Counted from the stretch's first letter, positions 23,836 to 32,579 are shown. The stretch: DNA of 49,212 bases from CAZIRF01 sp964541755 (GCA_964541755.1 CAZIRF010000020.1:1-49212); one strand, 5' to 3'. Notes: generated by a model not told the origin, from the sequence alone. Numbers and translations: made by a program.

Positions 23836-25203
23836 TCAAGGTACGTCTGGCAGTTTCTTCGCGAGGCTGCCCAGGCGGCGGATGGCGGCGCGGGCTTCGG
23901 GGCTCGTGCAGGAGGCGTTGAGGCGCAGGCTTGAGCGGAAGCGCTTGCTGGCAGAGAAGAGTTCCCCCGGGGGAAAGAGGATGCCTTCGAGGAGGGCGTC
24001 CTGGTAGAGGAGGGAGGCGTCGAGATCGTGCGGGAGAGTGATCCACAGGAGGAAGCCGCCCTTTGGGTCGGTAACTTCGGTGCCTTCGGGGAAGGTCTCG
24101 AGAATGAGAGCGCGGTTCTCTGCCATGCGTTCGGCCAGGCTCCCCCGCAGTGCGCGCACGTGGCGTTCGTAACCCTTGTCCTCGAGGAAGCGGGATACGA
24201 TCATCTGGTCAAGGGAGCTGTTCGCGGTGCTGAAGAGGGTCTTTCTTTTGATAAGGTCTTCCGTCCTGCGGGGGCTAATGATCCAGCCAGTGCGCAGGCC
24301 GCCCCCAAGGGTCTTCGAGAAGGAGGAGACATAGATGACATCCGCATCCCCGGCGGCGAAGGCATAACAGGCCGGCGGGCGGGGTATCTCCCGGCCCAGA
24401 TCGCCGTTGATGTCGTCTTCTATCAGTGTTACTCCCTTTGCGGCCATCAGGGCTACAAGGCGCTTCTTGTGCTCTACCGGCATGAGGGAGCCGGTGGGGT
24501 TCGACCAAGTGGGGATGACAATACAAGCCGTGATCGTCTTGGTCTCGAGGATATAGTCGAGGACATCCAGATTGATACCGGTCTGTTGGCTTGAGGGAAT
24601 CTCTATCAGGTTCAAGTCCATGAAGGCCGCAGATTGCAGGAAGTTGAAGTAGAGGGGCGATTCCACCGCGATGGTGTCCCCCTTGGAGCAGACGGTCTGG
24701 AGGGCCAGGGCAAGGGCCTCGGTACAGCCGTTTGTAACTACAATGTCGCCTACCTCCGGATTGAAGCCCGCCCCCTGGCAGACCCGTGCGATGCCCTCGC
24801 GTAGGCTGCGCAAACCCGGTGCCATGGTGTAGTCCATCATGCGATCGCAGTGGAGGCGGGCGCAGTCGGCAGCTATACCGGCAAGTACCTTTCCGGGCAG
24901 GAGCTCGTGATCGGGGGTGGCGATAGCGAGGTTTGCTATCCTGCTGCGGCTGTTCTGCGCGATGAAGTCGCCATAGAGGCGGCAGAAGTCGGTGTCGCCC
25001 GGCTTGTACTCGTGGAGGGGCCGCTCCCGGTGGACAGGGCGAGCGAGGGCAAAGGAGCGCACAAAGTAGCCCGATTTGGGGCGACACTCGAGCAGGCCAT
25101 TCCGTTCAAGGAGCTCCCAAGCATCCCGTACTGTGCGTATGGAGACTCCGTACTTTACCGCCGCTTCCCGCAAGGAGGGCAGGCGATAACCGGCTGGATG
25201 CAA
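23836..25203 (-). CDS. MocR-type GntR/aminotransferase fusion regulator (5' end altered)
   Basis: A 455-residue protein with a GntR winged helix (residues 1-50: YRLPSLREAAVKYGVSIRTVRDAWELLERNGLLECRPKSGYFV) fused to a fold-type I aminotransferase domain (about 90-455). The PLP site is VSSFSKTLGGGLRTGW (Lys near residue 295) with NGCTEALALALQT and PTWSNPTG. MocR proteins use PLP as a sensor, often for vitamin B6, GABA or amino-acid genes. The reading frame starts at TTG 25203, two codons after a TGA, and lacks the first 20-25 residues of a normal GntR domain (helix 1). A plausible helix 1 (VAFDRLKNRAKALRVA) lies just upstream in another frame, beside the 15-bp tandem repeats. This could be a frameshifted gene. 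Confidence 0.8.
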   Translation of the reverse strand: MHPAGYRLPSLREAAVKYGVSIRTVRDAWELLERNGLLECRPKSGYFVRSFALARPVHRERPLHEYKPGDTDFCRLYGDFIAQNSRSRIANLAIATPDHELLPGKVLAGIAADCARLHCDRMMDYTMAPGLRSLREGIARVCQGAGFNPEVGDIVVTNGCTEALALALQTVCSKGDTIAVESPLYFNFLQSAAFMDLNLIEIPSSQQTGINLDVLDYILETKTITACIVIPTWSNPTGSLMPVEHKKRLVALMAAKGVTLIEDDINGDLGREIPRPPACYAFAAGDADVIYVSSFSKTLGGGLRTGWIISPRRTEDLIKRKTLFSTANSSLDQMIVSRFLEDKGYERHVRALRGSLAERMAENRALILETFPEGTEVTDPKGGFLLWITLPHDLDASLLYQDALLEGILFPPGELFSASKRFRSSLRLNASCTSPEARAAIRRLGSLAKKLPDVP

Positions 25204-25250
25204 CTCTCAATGCTTTGGCCCTGTTTTTCAGCCTGTCAAACGCCACACTG

Positions 25251-25319
25251 GTAACAGGGCCCCTGGCAACAGGGCCCCTGGCAACAGGGCCTCTGGTAAC
25301 AGAGCCCCTGGCAACAGGT
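25251..25319. repeat. 15-bp tandem repeat, 4.6 copies
   Basis: Units such as GTAACAGGGCCCCTG and GCAACAGGGCCCCTG repeat from 25251 to 25319, with small variations and no spacers. The array fills the gap between the GH51 stop and the MocR gene, exactly where the MocR N-terminus should be. Confidence 0.9.
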
Positions 25320-26810
25320 CTACTTCCCGAAGCGCAGAACGTTCCAGCTCGCAGGGGCCAGTTGTGGAGCCGAAGGGCCGGAAGGCAGGTTGACTTCCTT
25401 TGGCGATACGCGGTCGGTATCGCTTGCGCTGTTGGTGGCCTTGAGATCACTGTGACTGAGTTCGGTGTGAGCTATCAGCCTGAAACCCTCAAAGCCCGAG
25501 AGGGCAATGTCGAGCTCCATTGACTCGTCGAGGGAGCGGTTGACGGCGAATACAGTGAGGCTGTTTCCGTCTTCTGCGAGGACGGCGCTTGAGTCGAGCC
25601 AGGGGACGACCTTCTTGTCGCCCGTGGCGTAGGATCCAACCTCGATCTGTGGGGCGAGGGAGGTTCCACGGCCATGGATGGAGGCGTGGAGGAAGGGCCA
25701 GTAGATGGTCTGGAGCCAGAGGCCGCCGCCGGGAACAGTCATGATGGGTGCGATGACGTTCACGAGCTGCGCGAGGCAGGCCATTTTGACGCGGTCTGCG
25801 TTGCGGATAAGGGTGTTGAGGAGGGTTCCGACGACGAGGGCGTCTTCCATGTTGTAGATGTCTTCGAGTTGGGGCGGTGCGATGGACCAGCGGGGAATTT
25901 TTTTGTCGGCCTCGTTGGAGTGGAACCAGACGTTCCACTCATCGAAGGAGAGCTGGACCTGTTTGTCCGACTTCTTTTCGGTCTGGATCTTGTCGCAGAT
26001 GGCGGCCACTTCCTTGATGAAATCTTCCATATCCAATGAAGAGGCGAGGTAGGAAGCCGTGTTGTTCTCCCGGTTCCCGTAGTAGTTGTGCAGCGATATG
26101 TAATCGACGTGGTCCCAGCACTCGCGAAGGACGGTCTCCTCCCAAGTCTTGAAGGTTGGCATGAACTTGCTCGAGCTGCCGCAGGCGACAAGCTCGATGG
26201 ATGGATCGGTCCACTTCATGATCTTGGCCGCCTCGCAGGCGACGCGGGCGTATTCTTCTGCCGTTTTATGGCAGATCTGCCAGGGGCCGTCCATTTCATT
26301 GCCCAGGCACCAGGTTTTGATCTTGAAGGGCTTGTCGAAGCCGTTGGCCCGGCGCATTTCGGCGAATTTGGTAGGGGTGTCGAGGTTACAGTACTCGACG
26401 AGATTACCCGCTTCCGCCGGGCCGCGCGTGCCCAGATTGACGGCCATCATGATATCGGTGTCTGCCCGTTTGGCCCATTCCTGGAACTCGTCGATGCCTA
26501 TTTCGTTGGTCTCGATGGTGCCCCAGGCCAGCTCGAGGCGCTTGGGCCGCTTGTCGCGGGGCCCGGTCCCGTCCTCCCAGTTGTAGCCGGAGACAAAGTT
26601 GCCGCCCGGGTAGCGCACGATGGGGACCTTGAGGCCCTTTATCGCCTCGATAACGTCCTTGCGGTAGCCGTCGGCGTCGGCCTGGCTGTGGCCGGGCTCG
26701 TAGATGCCGGTATAGACGGCCCGGCCCAGGTGTTCGATGAATGAACCGTATATGCGATTGTCGATGGCGCCGATGGTCTTGGCGCGGTCAAGCTGAATGC
26801 GTGCCTTCAT
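25320..26810 (-). CDS. alpha-L-arabinofuranosidase, GH51
   Basis: A 496-residue cytoplasmic enzyme (no signal peptide) releasing terminal arabinose from arabinan and arabinoxylan oligomers by retaining hydrolysis. It has the GH51 signature: IDNRIYGSFIEHLGRAVYTGIY at the start, PIVRYPGGNFVSGYNWEDGTGP (residues 61-82), the acid/base Glu in CLGNEMDGPWQ (about residue 170), DYISLHNYYGNRE, and the nucleophile Glu in LSFDEWNVWFH (about residue 285). The C-terminal beta-sandwich ends with APASWNVLRFGK. ATG 26810 begins the family homology. It is divergent from an AraC regulator (101 bp between starts), a likely sugar-responsive switch. It pairs functionally with GH43 and the esterase nearby. Confidence 0.95.
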   Translation of the reverse strand: MKARIQLDRAKTIGAIDNRIYGSFIEHLGRAVYTGIYEPGHSQADADGYRKDVIEAIKGLKVPIVRYPGGNFVSGYNWEDGTGPRDKRPKRLELAWGTIETNEIGIDEFQEWAKRADTDIMMAVNLGTRGPAEAGNLVEYCNLDTPTKFAEMRRANGFDKPFKIKTWCLGNEMDGPWQICHKTAEEYARVACEAAKIMKWTDPSIELVACGSSSKFMPTFKTWEETVLRECWDHVDYISLHNYYGNRENNTASYLASSLDMEDFIKEVAAICDKIQTEKKSDKQVQLSFDEWNVWFHSNEADKKIPRWSIAPPQLEDIYNMEDALVVGTLLNTLIRNADRVKMACLAQLVNVIAPIMTVPGGGLWLQTIYWPFLHASIHGRGTSLAPQIEVGSYATGDKKVVPWLDSSAVLAEDGNSLTVFAVNRSLDESMELDIALSGFEGFRLIAHTELSHSDLKATNSASDTDRVSPKEVNLPSGPSAPQLAPASWNVLRFGK

Positions 26811-26911
26811 GCAAGCCTCCTCGTTTCGATCAGTCTACTCCACAATGGCCCGGCCTGCACTGTCAGAATCTGCTTGAAAATAAACAAAATGTGCAATAGG
26901 CTGATAGTTAC

Positions 26912-27709
26912 ATGCGACTCCACAAGGCCGGTTTGAGTCACCGCCATGCGAATGACTTCTCTATAAGCAGGCCCCATGGATCGGGGGACTGGCTCCTCTT
27001 GGTCATTAAAAGCCCTGCAAGCTTCACGGTGGGCGGCCAGGAGTGCGATGTTGAGCCCCATTCGGTCATCCTCTACCCCGAAGGTCATCCACAAGTCTAT
27101 GGCGCCCGCGGTAGTGAATACTGCGACGACTGGATGCATTTTGCGCTTGAAGAGACAGACATTCTGCGCATTCGGGAACTCGGCATACCCATCGACGAGC
27201 CCTTTGGCCCGGTCGATACCACCCGCATATCCGCGGTAATTGGCGACATTTACCGCGAGTATCAGGGCGGCGGCCCCCTGGCCGCCGATTCCATCAGCCT
27301 GCTTTTCTTTCTCCTGCTCAATCGCATCCGCCAGGCCATGGACGGGCGCGGCAAGCCCTGGTCCGTACACCTCCAGCGCTTCCTCGACTTGCGCGCGGAT
27401 ATTTACCTGCGCCCCGCAGAACTCTGGAGCGTCGACCGGGTGGCCGGCCGCCTCAACCTGAGCCGTTCGGCCGTCCAGCACCTGTGGCAGGACCTCTTGG
27501 GCTGCGCCCTCATGGACGACATCATCGAGAGCCGCCTGGCACACGCGCGCCAGCTCCTTTCCACAACGACCCTCACGGTCTACCGCATCGCCGAATCCTG
27601 CGGCTACTCAAGCGACATCCACTTTATCCGCCAATTCCGCCAGCGTATGGGGACCACGCCCTTACAGTGGCGGCGTTCTGCCCGCTTTCCCGGGACAGCC
27701 AATCCTTGA
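26912..27709 (+). CDS. AraC-family regulator with cupin sensor domain
   Basis: A 265-residue protein with an N-terminal AraC-type cupin (about residues 1-95: SRPHGSGDWLLLVIKSPASFTVGGQECDVEPHSVILYPEGHPQVYG, a typical sugar-binding beta-barrel). A C-terminal double helix-turn-helix follows (about residues 165-258: LWSVDRVAGRLNLSRSAVQHLWQDLLG and LTVYRIAESCGYSSDIHFIRQFRQRMGTTPLQWRR). It is divergent to the GH51 gene, so it probably controls arabinoside use. ATG 26912 has no good ribosome-binding site; a CTGATAG word lies 4-10 nt upstream. The gap to GH51 shows no obvious operator repeat by eye. Confidence 0.9.
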   Translation: MRLHKAGLSHRHANDFSISRPHGSGDWLLLVIKSPASFTVGGQECDVEPHSVILYPEGHPQVYGARGSEYCDDWMHFALEETDILRIRELGIPIDEPFGPVDTTRISAVIGDIYREYQGGGPLAADSISLLFFLLLNRIRQAMDGRGKPWSVHLQRFLDLRADIYLRPAELWSVDRVAGRLNLSRSAVQHLWQDLLGCALMDDIIESRLAHARQLLSTTTLTVYRIAESCGYSSDIHFIRQFRQRMGTTPLQWRRSARFPGTANP

Positions 27710-27829
27710 TACGCGATTCCGTATGGTATATTTGGGTTCCCTCACCAAAAACTGGTAGCATTAATTCGATTTTAGGGTTTATACCTTTAATATCACGAGG
27801 GAAAAATCCCTGTTAACAAGGAGTGAATG

Positions 27830-28411
27830 ATGAAGAAGTTTTTGCTTGTTTTGGTCGCCATGCTGTCCCTGTCGGGTGTTGTTTTTGCTCAGGAAGGGGT
27901 AATCGAGCCCTATGTCGATGCAGGAGACATAATCGCAATGGCTGGCGTGGGCTATGGTGGTATCGCCGCCGGTTTCGAGTATGACTTTTTCCGTTTTAAT
28001 GCCGGGCCCCTTCCCTTGACCTTTGGCGCGGCGGCTCGTGTCGCTTTTGATCCTCTTTTCCAAGCGTACGGTACGTCGTTTACCGTGGGCGGTTTCGCCA
28101 TGGCGCATCTGGGTTTCAAGGGTCTCGCAAGCACCAGCCCCTCAATGGAGCAGCTGCAGCGCCTGGATTACTACGTGGGTCTTGGTATCGGCTACGCAAC
28201 CAACTTTTTCGATGAACCTTATTATTCAATAGAGGGAGGGATCGGGTTTTCCTGGCTTACCGGTGTGTCGTACTACTTTAACGACAATCTGGCCCTCTAT
28301 GTTGAATATGGGTATATCGGAAGATATACCGTTATTTGGGAAAGTTTGTACACATATCGATATACCTACAGCCCATACTATGCAACAGTTGGTGTTTCTT
28401 TGAAGCTGTAA
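27830..28411 (+). CDS. outer-membrane beta-barrel-type protein
   Basis: A 193-residue protein with a standard signal peptide (MKKFLLVLVAMLSLSGVVFAQEG, cleavage near residue 21). The mature part consists of alternating amphipathic beta-strands rich in Gly, Tyr and Phe (VGYGGIAAGFEYDFFRF, YYVGLGIGYATNFFDEPYYSIEGGIGFSWLTGVSYYFNDNLALYVEYGYIG) and ends with a strand terminating in hydrophobic LKL. This resembles small outer-membrane barrel proteins. ATG 27830 is chosen because AAGGAG lies 6 nt upstream; ATG 27827 is 3 nt earlier. The 117-bp upstream gap holds a TATACC-like box and a GGGAAAAATCCC hairpin near the start. Followed by hairpin H5. Confidence 0.75.
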   Translation: MKKFLLVLVAMLSLSGVVFAQEGVIEPYVDAGDIIAMAGVGYGGIAAGFEYDFFRFNAGPLPLTFGAAARVAFDPLFQAYGTSFTVGGFAMAHLGFKGLASTSPSMEQLQRLDYYVGLGIGYATNFFDEPYYSIEGGIGFSWLTGVSYYFNDNLALYVEYGYIGRYTVIWESLYTYRYTYSPYYATVGVSLKL

Positions 28412-28428
28412 TCCGGTAAACAAGAGAG

Positions 28429-28461
28429 GCTCTTGAAAAACTCACCGGGTTTTTCAAGAGC
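28429..28461. repeat. hairpin of the GCTCTT family (H5)
   Basis: GCTCTTGAAAAAC and GTTTTTCAAGAGC form a 13-bp stem 18 nt after the beta-barrel gene stop. It resembles the third hairpin of the 143-bp units (GCTCTTTCAAAAC). No U tract follows. Confidence 0.75.
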
Positions 28462-28489
28462 AATCATTACCGCGTTTTTGGAGTGCACT

Positions 28490-29098
28490 GTGCTTGTGAA
28501 AACGAGTAGGCATAATCGAGAGGCATCCATTTATTGGCGTAATTCCTTTCTTCTGGCACTGTTGATGGGGATCTTCTTGGCTTCCCCCCATGCGATGCAT
28601 GCCCTGGGCAGGCAGGAGACGACGATGATTTGGCTCGAGCCGTATCGGGTGCCGGTGGCCGTCTGGGACGGGCCCTGGATGGCCGACCATGTTACCTTCC
28701 AGGATGGAGAGGTTCTCAAATGGATATGGGGCATAGAGGGCTTTGACGAGTACGAGTGGGGTATGGCGTATGTCCTTCGGGTGCGCATTATTGAAGAGAC
28801 GGAGCGCATTCCCGATCGTCCCCAACGGCGCTTCAAGCTGGTGAAGGTTCTTTCACGCTTCAAACCGAATCCGGGTGAGTCATTTACCCTTCCCCTTGCC
28901 GATGAGCGCTTCCGCTTCCTCGAGGGATCGGTTGCAGAGGGGTGGTCGCTCATGGACGAAGCCCCCGTCGATCTCGCCGGAGAAATTGACCCCTTCTGGC
29001 TGGAAGGGGCCCTGTCTTCCGGGCGCCCCCTCGCCGGTCTCTTTCGCAGTGCGCCAGAGGGCCACCTGGAGCTCCTGTCGGTCGAGGGGTCAGACTGA
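28490..29098 (+). CDS. DUF4377-like protein with N-terminal signal anchor
   Basis: A 202-residue protein. A hydrophobic segment at about residues 19-36 (NSFLLALLMGIFLASPHAMHA) suggests export. The core (W...WIWGIEGFDEYEWGMAYVLRVRIIEETERIPDRPQRRFKLVKVLSRF, about residues 72-118) matches the DUF4377 pattern often found with HslJ/META-type envelope proteins. An Asp/Glu-rich C-terminal half follows. GTG 28490 is preferred over the ATG at 28433 because GGAG lies 6 nt upstream, and the ATG lies inside the hairpin. The gene ends just before an inverted pair of CTGATAG words (29095-29135). No partner gene indicates a role. Confidence 0.65.
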   Translation: MLVKTSRHNREASIYWRNSFLLALLMGIFLASPHAMHALGRQETTMIWLEPYRVPVAVWDGPWMADHVTFQDGEVLKWIWGIEGFDEYEWGMAYVLRVRIIEETERIPDRPQRRFKLVKVLSRFKPNPGESFTLPLADERFRFLEGSVAEGWSLMDEAPVDLAGEIDPFWLEGALSSGRPLAGLFRSAPEGHLELLSVEGSD

Positions 29099-29131
29099 TA
29101 GCGGGAGCGCGCGCGGGGTGGGCGCGAGCTA

Positions 29132-29224
29132 TCAGCCCATAAAATCCGGTTCCGGGAAGAGGCGAATGTCGAGCCAGTCGATGCAAAGATCGATCCAGGC
29201 TGAAGCCCGCTTGTCCTGCCGATT
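29132..29224 (-). pseudogene. 3'-end remnant of an esterase gene
   Basis: On the minus strand this reads NRQDKRASAWIDLCIDWLDIRLFPEPDF up to a TGA, close to the C-terminus of the intact esterase at 31651-32550 (RASAWMELCIDWLDTRLFP). Only about 30 codons remain, directly downstream of the Fic gene. It indicates an earlier second copy or a duplication-deletion event. Confidence 0.8.
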
Positions 29225-29301
29225 CAAGGGCATGAACGAACACTGGGGAGGCTCTGCCTGATGTAGTGTTGTTGTATTCGACACATGATTGACGATCCAT
29301 T

Positions 29302-30375
29302 TCACGGTGCGCTCCCCTGCAGGATCGAGGTTAATGTAGTGTTAATGTAGTAGTTGCTTCGGCCTTCACGGTGTTTGTCCACGAAGCCGGCTTCGGCCAG
29401 GGCGTCGAGGTAGCGGGTGGCGGTCAGGCGCGAGACCTTGAGGTCGTGTTCGATGAAGGCGATCTTGGTGTAGGGGTGCATGAAGAGGTTGTTGATCAGG
29501 TCTTGACTATAAAAGGGGAACCGGGAGCGGATACGGTGTTTGTAATCAAAGAGGGCTTTCTTGATGGCTTGCACTGTGGAGATGGTTTCGCCGGCGGTGG
29601 CATCGATGGCCCTGAGCATGTACAGCACCCATGGTTCCCAATCATCGCTGTCGCGGACGGCCTGCAATAGCCGGTAGTATTCGCCCTTGGTGCGGACGAT
29701 GTAACTGCTCAGATAGAGAACCGGGACCTCAAGCAGGTCTTCCTTGACCAGGTAGAGTACGTTGAGGATACGCCCCGTGCGGCCGTTGCCGTCATAGAAG
29801 GGGTGTATACTTTCAAACTGATGATGGATCAGGGCCATCTTGATAAGTGGGTCGGCGGAGAAAAGGACAGGATCGTTGATAAAGCGTTCAAGGTCGTTCA
29901 TATGCGCCGTGATTTCATCCGGAGACTGGGGCGGGGTATACACCGTGTTGCCTTGGTTGTCTTGCAGGCTGGTGCCCGCAATCTTGCGGAATCCCGCATT
30001 GTTGGATTCGAGTTCAGTTTGAATCTGTATGAGGCTGTTGGCAGTAATCAGCCCGGTCTGTCCGACGATCTCGAAGCCCACCCTCAAGGCCTGTCGGTAG
30101 CGCTGTACCTCCTTTGTACTGGCACTCGGGGATCGCGCGGGTTCAAGATCACCCTTGAAGAGCTCATCATGGGTGGTGACGATGTTCTCTATCTCTGAAC
30201 TGTCCTTTGCCTCCTTGAGGCCCAGGGTGTTGATAAGGATGCCTTGGTTGGGAATGGATGCTGCGAGCCCTTTTAACTCTGCCAGCTTCCTACTGGCCGC
30301 AGATAGCTGCTTGAGAATGGCTACATCGTCAAAGCGGCCGGGATCAAGGGTATGTAGTGCTTTGATGGTATACAT
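29302..30375 (-). CDS. Fic-domain protein with self-inhibitory motif
   Basis: A 357-residue Fic/Doc protein, expected to AMP-ylate proteins (or remove AMP). The catalytic core is HHQFESIHPFYDGNGRTGRILN (HxFx-DGNGRxxR; residues about 188-208). The inhibitory helix SSEIEN (about residues 58-64), matching (S/T)xxxE(G/N), is N-terminal, so it is a class II Fic protein. A flap motif TVYTPPQSPDEI is present, and the C-terminal 60 residues form a winged helix (KVSRLTATRYLDALAEAGFVDKHREGRSNYYIN) likely to bind DNA. Three GTATACATAT repeats surround and precede the start codon, suggesting autoregulation by this domain. ATG 30375 is supported by MYTIKALHTLDPGRF homology. Confidence 0.93.
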   Translation of the reverse strand: MYTIKALHTLDPGRFDDVAILKQLSAASRKLAELKGLAASIPNQGILINTLGLKEAKDSSEIENIVTTHDELFKGDLEPARSPSASTKEVQRYRQALRVGFEIVGQTGLITANSLIQIQTELESNNAGFRKIAGTSLQDNQGNTVYTPPQSPDEITAHMNDLERFINDPVLFSADPLIKMALIHHQFESIHPFYDGNGRTGRILNVLYLVKEDLLEVPVLYLSSYIVRTKGEYYRLLQAVRDSDDWEPWVLYMLRAIDATAGETISTVQAIKKALFDYKHRIRSRFPFYSQDLINNLFMHPYTKIAFIEHDLKVSRLTATRYLDALAEAGFVDKHREGRSNYYINTTLTSILQGSAP

Positions 30376-30469
30376 ATGTTCTCTCCTCCCCGAGGATGTG
30401 TATCAAATTACCTGTATTGTATACATATTTAATACGATATGCATAGAAAAACGGGAAAAGTATACATAT
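30368..30469 (-). promoter_or_regulatory. three GTATACATAT operator-like repeats of the fic gene
   Basis: The 10-bp word GTATACATAT occurs at 30368-30377 (over the start codon, encoding Met-Tyr-Thr), 30419-30428 and 30460-30469. Spacings are 51 and 41 bp, near whole helical turns. The shared core GTATAC is palindromic. A similar word ATACGATATGC lies between copies 2 and 3. Confidence 0.75.
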
Positions 30470-30517
30470 TGCGAAATAATGATGGTTCGCCTGCAGGGTA
30501 GGGAAATGAGCGGCGTA

Positions 30518-31617
30518 TTACCGTTTCACAAACTTCCTGTACATGGTCTTGAGACTCTCCGTTCCTTCGGCGTTCAGGGAGTCCAATGCGGCTTTCCCGG
30601 AAAGACTTTGCCGCCCCTCCGACTCCTCCCGGATTCGCTTGTCCATACGTTCGAAAGGGCCTGTCCATGTTTTGAAGGGGATGTCTTTCTTGAGGATATC
30701 ATTGAAGGCCATTTCTACCAGGGGAGTGACATACCCCCGTTCATTCATGGCGGGCAGGAAGGTTCCGTGCAAGGAGGCCTCGAGCTTGTCGAGGTAGCTA
30801 CCCCGGCGGGCGAGGATTATGCCCTTCATGGTCTTCGAATCATAGATGATCTGCTGCTCGAAAAAGGGCTTTGAACCGCTCTTGATATACTGGATGTACT
30901 TGCCATTCCCTCTTCGCTTCCATGCGCCTGTCAAGGACGGTTCGGGATCCGAGGTAAAGCGACCCTCTATCCAGCATGTGCAGACCTCTTCTTTGCCATG
31001 GAAAACAGGAGGTATTGTCGAGAGGGTCCACAGGGCCCAAAAGGGGCGGGATTCATCAAGATCACAGCGCTCACACCTTTGGTATGATAGCTGTCCCGGG
31101 CAAGGACCTTTGCGATTGTTTCGAAATCGAAGGCCTGCAGAGCCTTCCAGCCCAACACCGGTCCATAGGTGATGGCGGGGATAGCTTCCTCCAGGTCTTG
31201 ATCCACCGGGGACTCCCACAAGTCTGATAGATCCACGAGGGCAGTAATAAAACACCGGGACCCTTCCAATCGTATCGTTCCCACGGACCGGGAGTAGACA
31301 CAATAGAGGATTCCCTTGGCGTCCCCGCAGAGATAGCGGTCATCTCCAATCGGATCGAGAATATTCAAAACGCAGTATGAATAGCCCTCGGACCGGACTG
31401 CCATGAATTGGTCCATCGCCGCGGGAATGAAGCCATTCGGAAGGGTGTTGATCCGGGATGAGTACTTCCTTAGAGATGGCTCAATATTCTTGGCTGCACG
31501 ACTCTCCCCCTCATGCCAGGGGGTGGACTCCCATCGCTCCTTGAAGTCCCCGGTGCGTTCTTCAAACCACTCCTTGGAGGGGTAAAAATCGATTTCGCTT
31601 TCAAATCTTTCTGTCAT
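30518..31617 (-). pseudogene. unknown gene, single frameshift
   Basis: Two overlapping frames together encode about 366 residues. The N-terminal part (MTERFESEIDFYPSKEWFEERTGDFKERW..., 31617 to about 31035) runs on as GVSAVILMNPAPFG. The C-terminal part (FWALWTLSTIPPVFHGKEEVCTCWIEGRF...) continues in another frame to 30518 and ends MYRKFVKR. The break is in or near a C4T4G3 run at about 31037-31047. Both halves look like ordinary coding sequence with no other stops, so one lost or gained base explains it. No family was recognised. It could be a recent mutation, a sequencing error or a slippery site. It lies 33 bp before the esterase gene, which is upstream on the same strand. Confidence 0.7.
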
Positions 31618-31650
31618 AATAAAACTGCCTCCAGTTATTGAACAACAAGT

Positions 31651-32550
31651 TTACATCATATTCGGGAACAAGCGGGTGTCGAGCCAGTCGATGCAGAGCT
31701 CCATCCAGGCCGAAGCCCGCGTGTCCATCTGCCACCGGTTCCCCGAGCTGGTTTTGTCCGCCAGCGAGAGGCCGTGGCCGCCGTTTTCGAAGAGGTGGAG
31801 TTCGCAGGGCCTCTTGTGCGCGAGCATGGCGCTGGCAAAGTTGATAGAGAGTTGTGGGTAGACGAGGCCGTCGCTCGAGGTGTGCCAGATGAAGGCCGGC
31901 GGCGTATGCATTGATACATTATGGGCCGGGCTGGCCTCGGTCATCTGTTCCTGGCTTGGATTTTGGGTCCCGAAAACTGTTTGATTGCACTCCCTCCACA
32001 GGTCCATTTTTGATCCCCATTGCTCCCTCTTTTCTGCATCAGGGTCTTCTGCCGCAAGGGCCATGAGCGCCGGCCAGTCGAGCATGCCATACGCCGATAT
32101 CAACGCCGCCGGTTTGAAGTCGCTGTTGGGGCGGCCCAGTGCCGTTGAAAGGAAGCCTTCATGCCAACGGGTGGCGAGGAGCCCCGCGAGATTCGCCCCT
32201 GCGGAAAAGCCGCACACGGCAATCTTGTCTGGGGCAAGGTGTTCTTCTTTGGCTGTATCGCGGATGAAGCACATCGCACGGGCTGCGTCTTCGAGGAAGG
32301 AGGGAAAACGAGCGCCGCCGCTTTCTTTTGTTGAGTAACGAAGGACAAAGGCGTGATAGCCACGGGCAAGGAAACGTAGGGCAATCGGGTCTGCCTCGCG
32401 GTCCGAGCAGCGCAGGTAGCCCCCACCCGGGCAGATGAGAACGGCTGGCTTTGATTCCCCACTGCGGTATTCGGGGGAATCATCCAGAAAAAATGCGTCA
32501 AGGCAAACTGCCGGCCGGTCTTTTGCAAGTACGTGTCGTTCCACCTTCAT
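31651..32550 (-). CDS. alpha/beta-hydrolase, acetyl-xylan-type esterase
   Basis: A 299-residue cytoplasmic hydrolase (no signal peptide) of the BD-FAE/acetyl-esterase type. The oxyanion loop is PAVLICPGGGYLRCSDREADPIALRFLARGYHAFVLRYST (residues about 35-75). The nucleophile Ser lies in CGFSAGANLAGLL (about residue 117), and the acid and base residues are likely Asp in TSSDGLVYPQ and His in ENGGHGLSLAD. Family members deacetylate xylan or cephalosporin-like esters. ATG 32550 has AAGGAG 7 nt upstream; the longer frame to 32700 is rejected. With GH43 and GH51 it gives a hemicellulose-oligomer set. A 3'-end remnant of a similar gene is at 29132-29224. Confidence 0.88.
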   Translation of the reverse strand: MKVERHVLAKDRPAVCLDAFFLDDSPEYRSGESKPAVLICPGGGYLRCSDREADPIALRFLARGYHAFVLRYSTKESGGARFPSFLEDAARAMCFIRDTAKEEHLAPDKIAVCGFSAGANLAGLLATRWHEGFLSTALGRPNSDFKPAALISAYGMLDWPALMALAAEDPDAEKREQWGSKMDLWRECNQTVFGTQNPSQEQMTEASPAHNVSMHTPPAFIWHTSSDGLVYPQLSINFASAMLAHKRPCELHLFENGGHGLSLADKTSSGNRWQMDTRASAWMELCIDWLDTRLFPNMM

Positions 32551-32579
32551 CTGTGTGCTCCTTGGGTATGTCGTAATCT

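Noticed and set aside
25251..25319. Possible CRISPR array or binding-site array
   Set aside because: 15-bp units with no spacers; a simple tandem repeat explains it.
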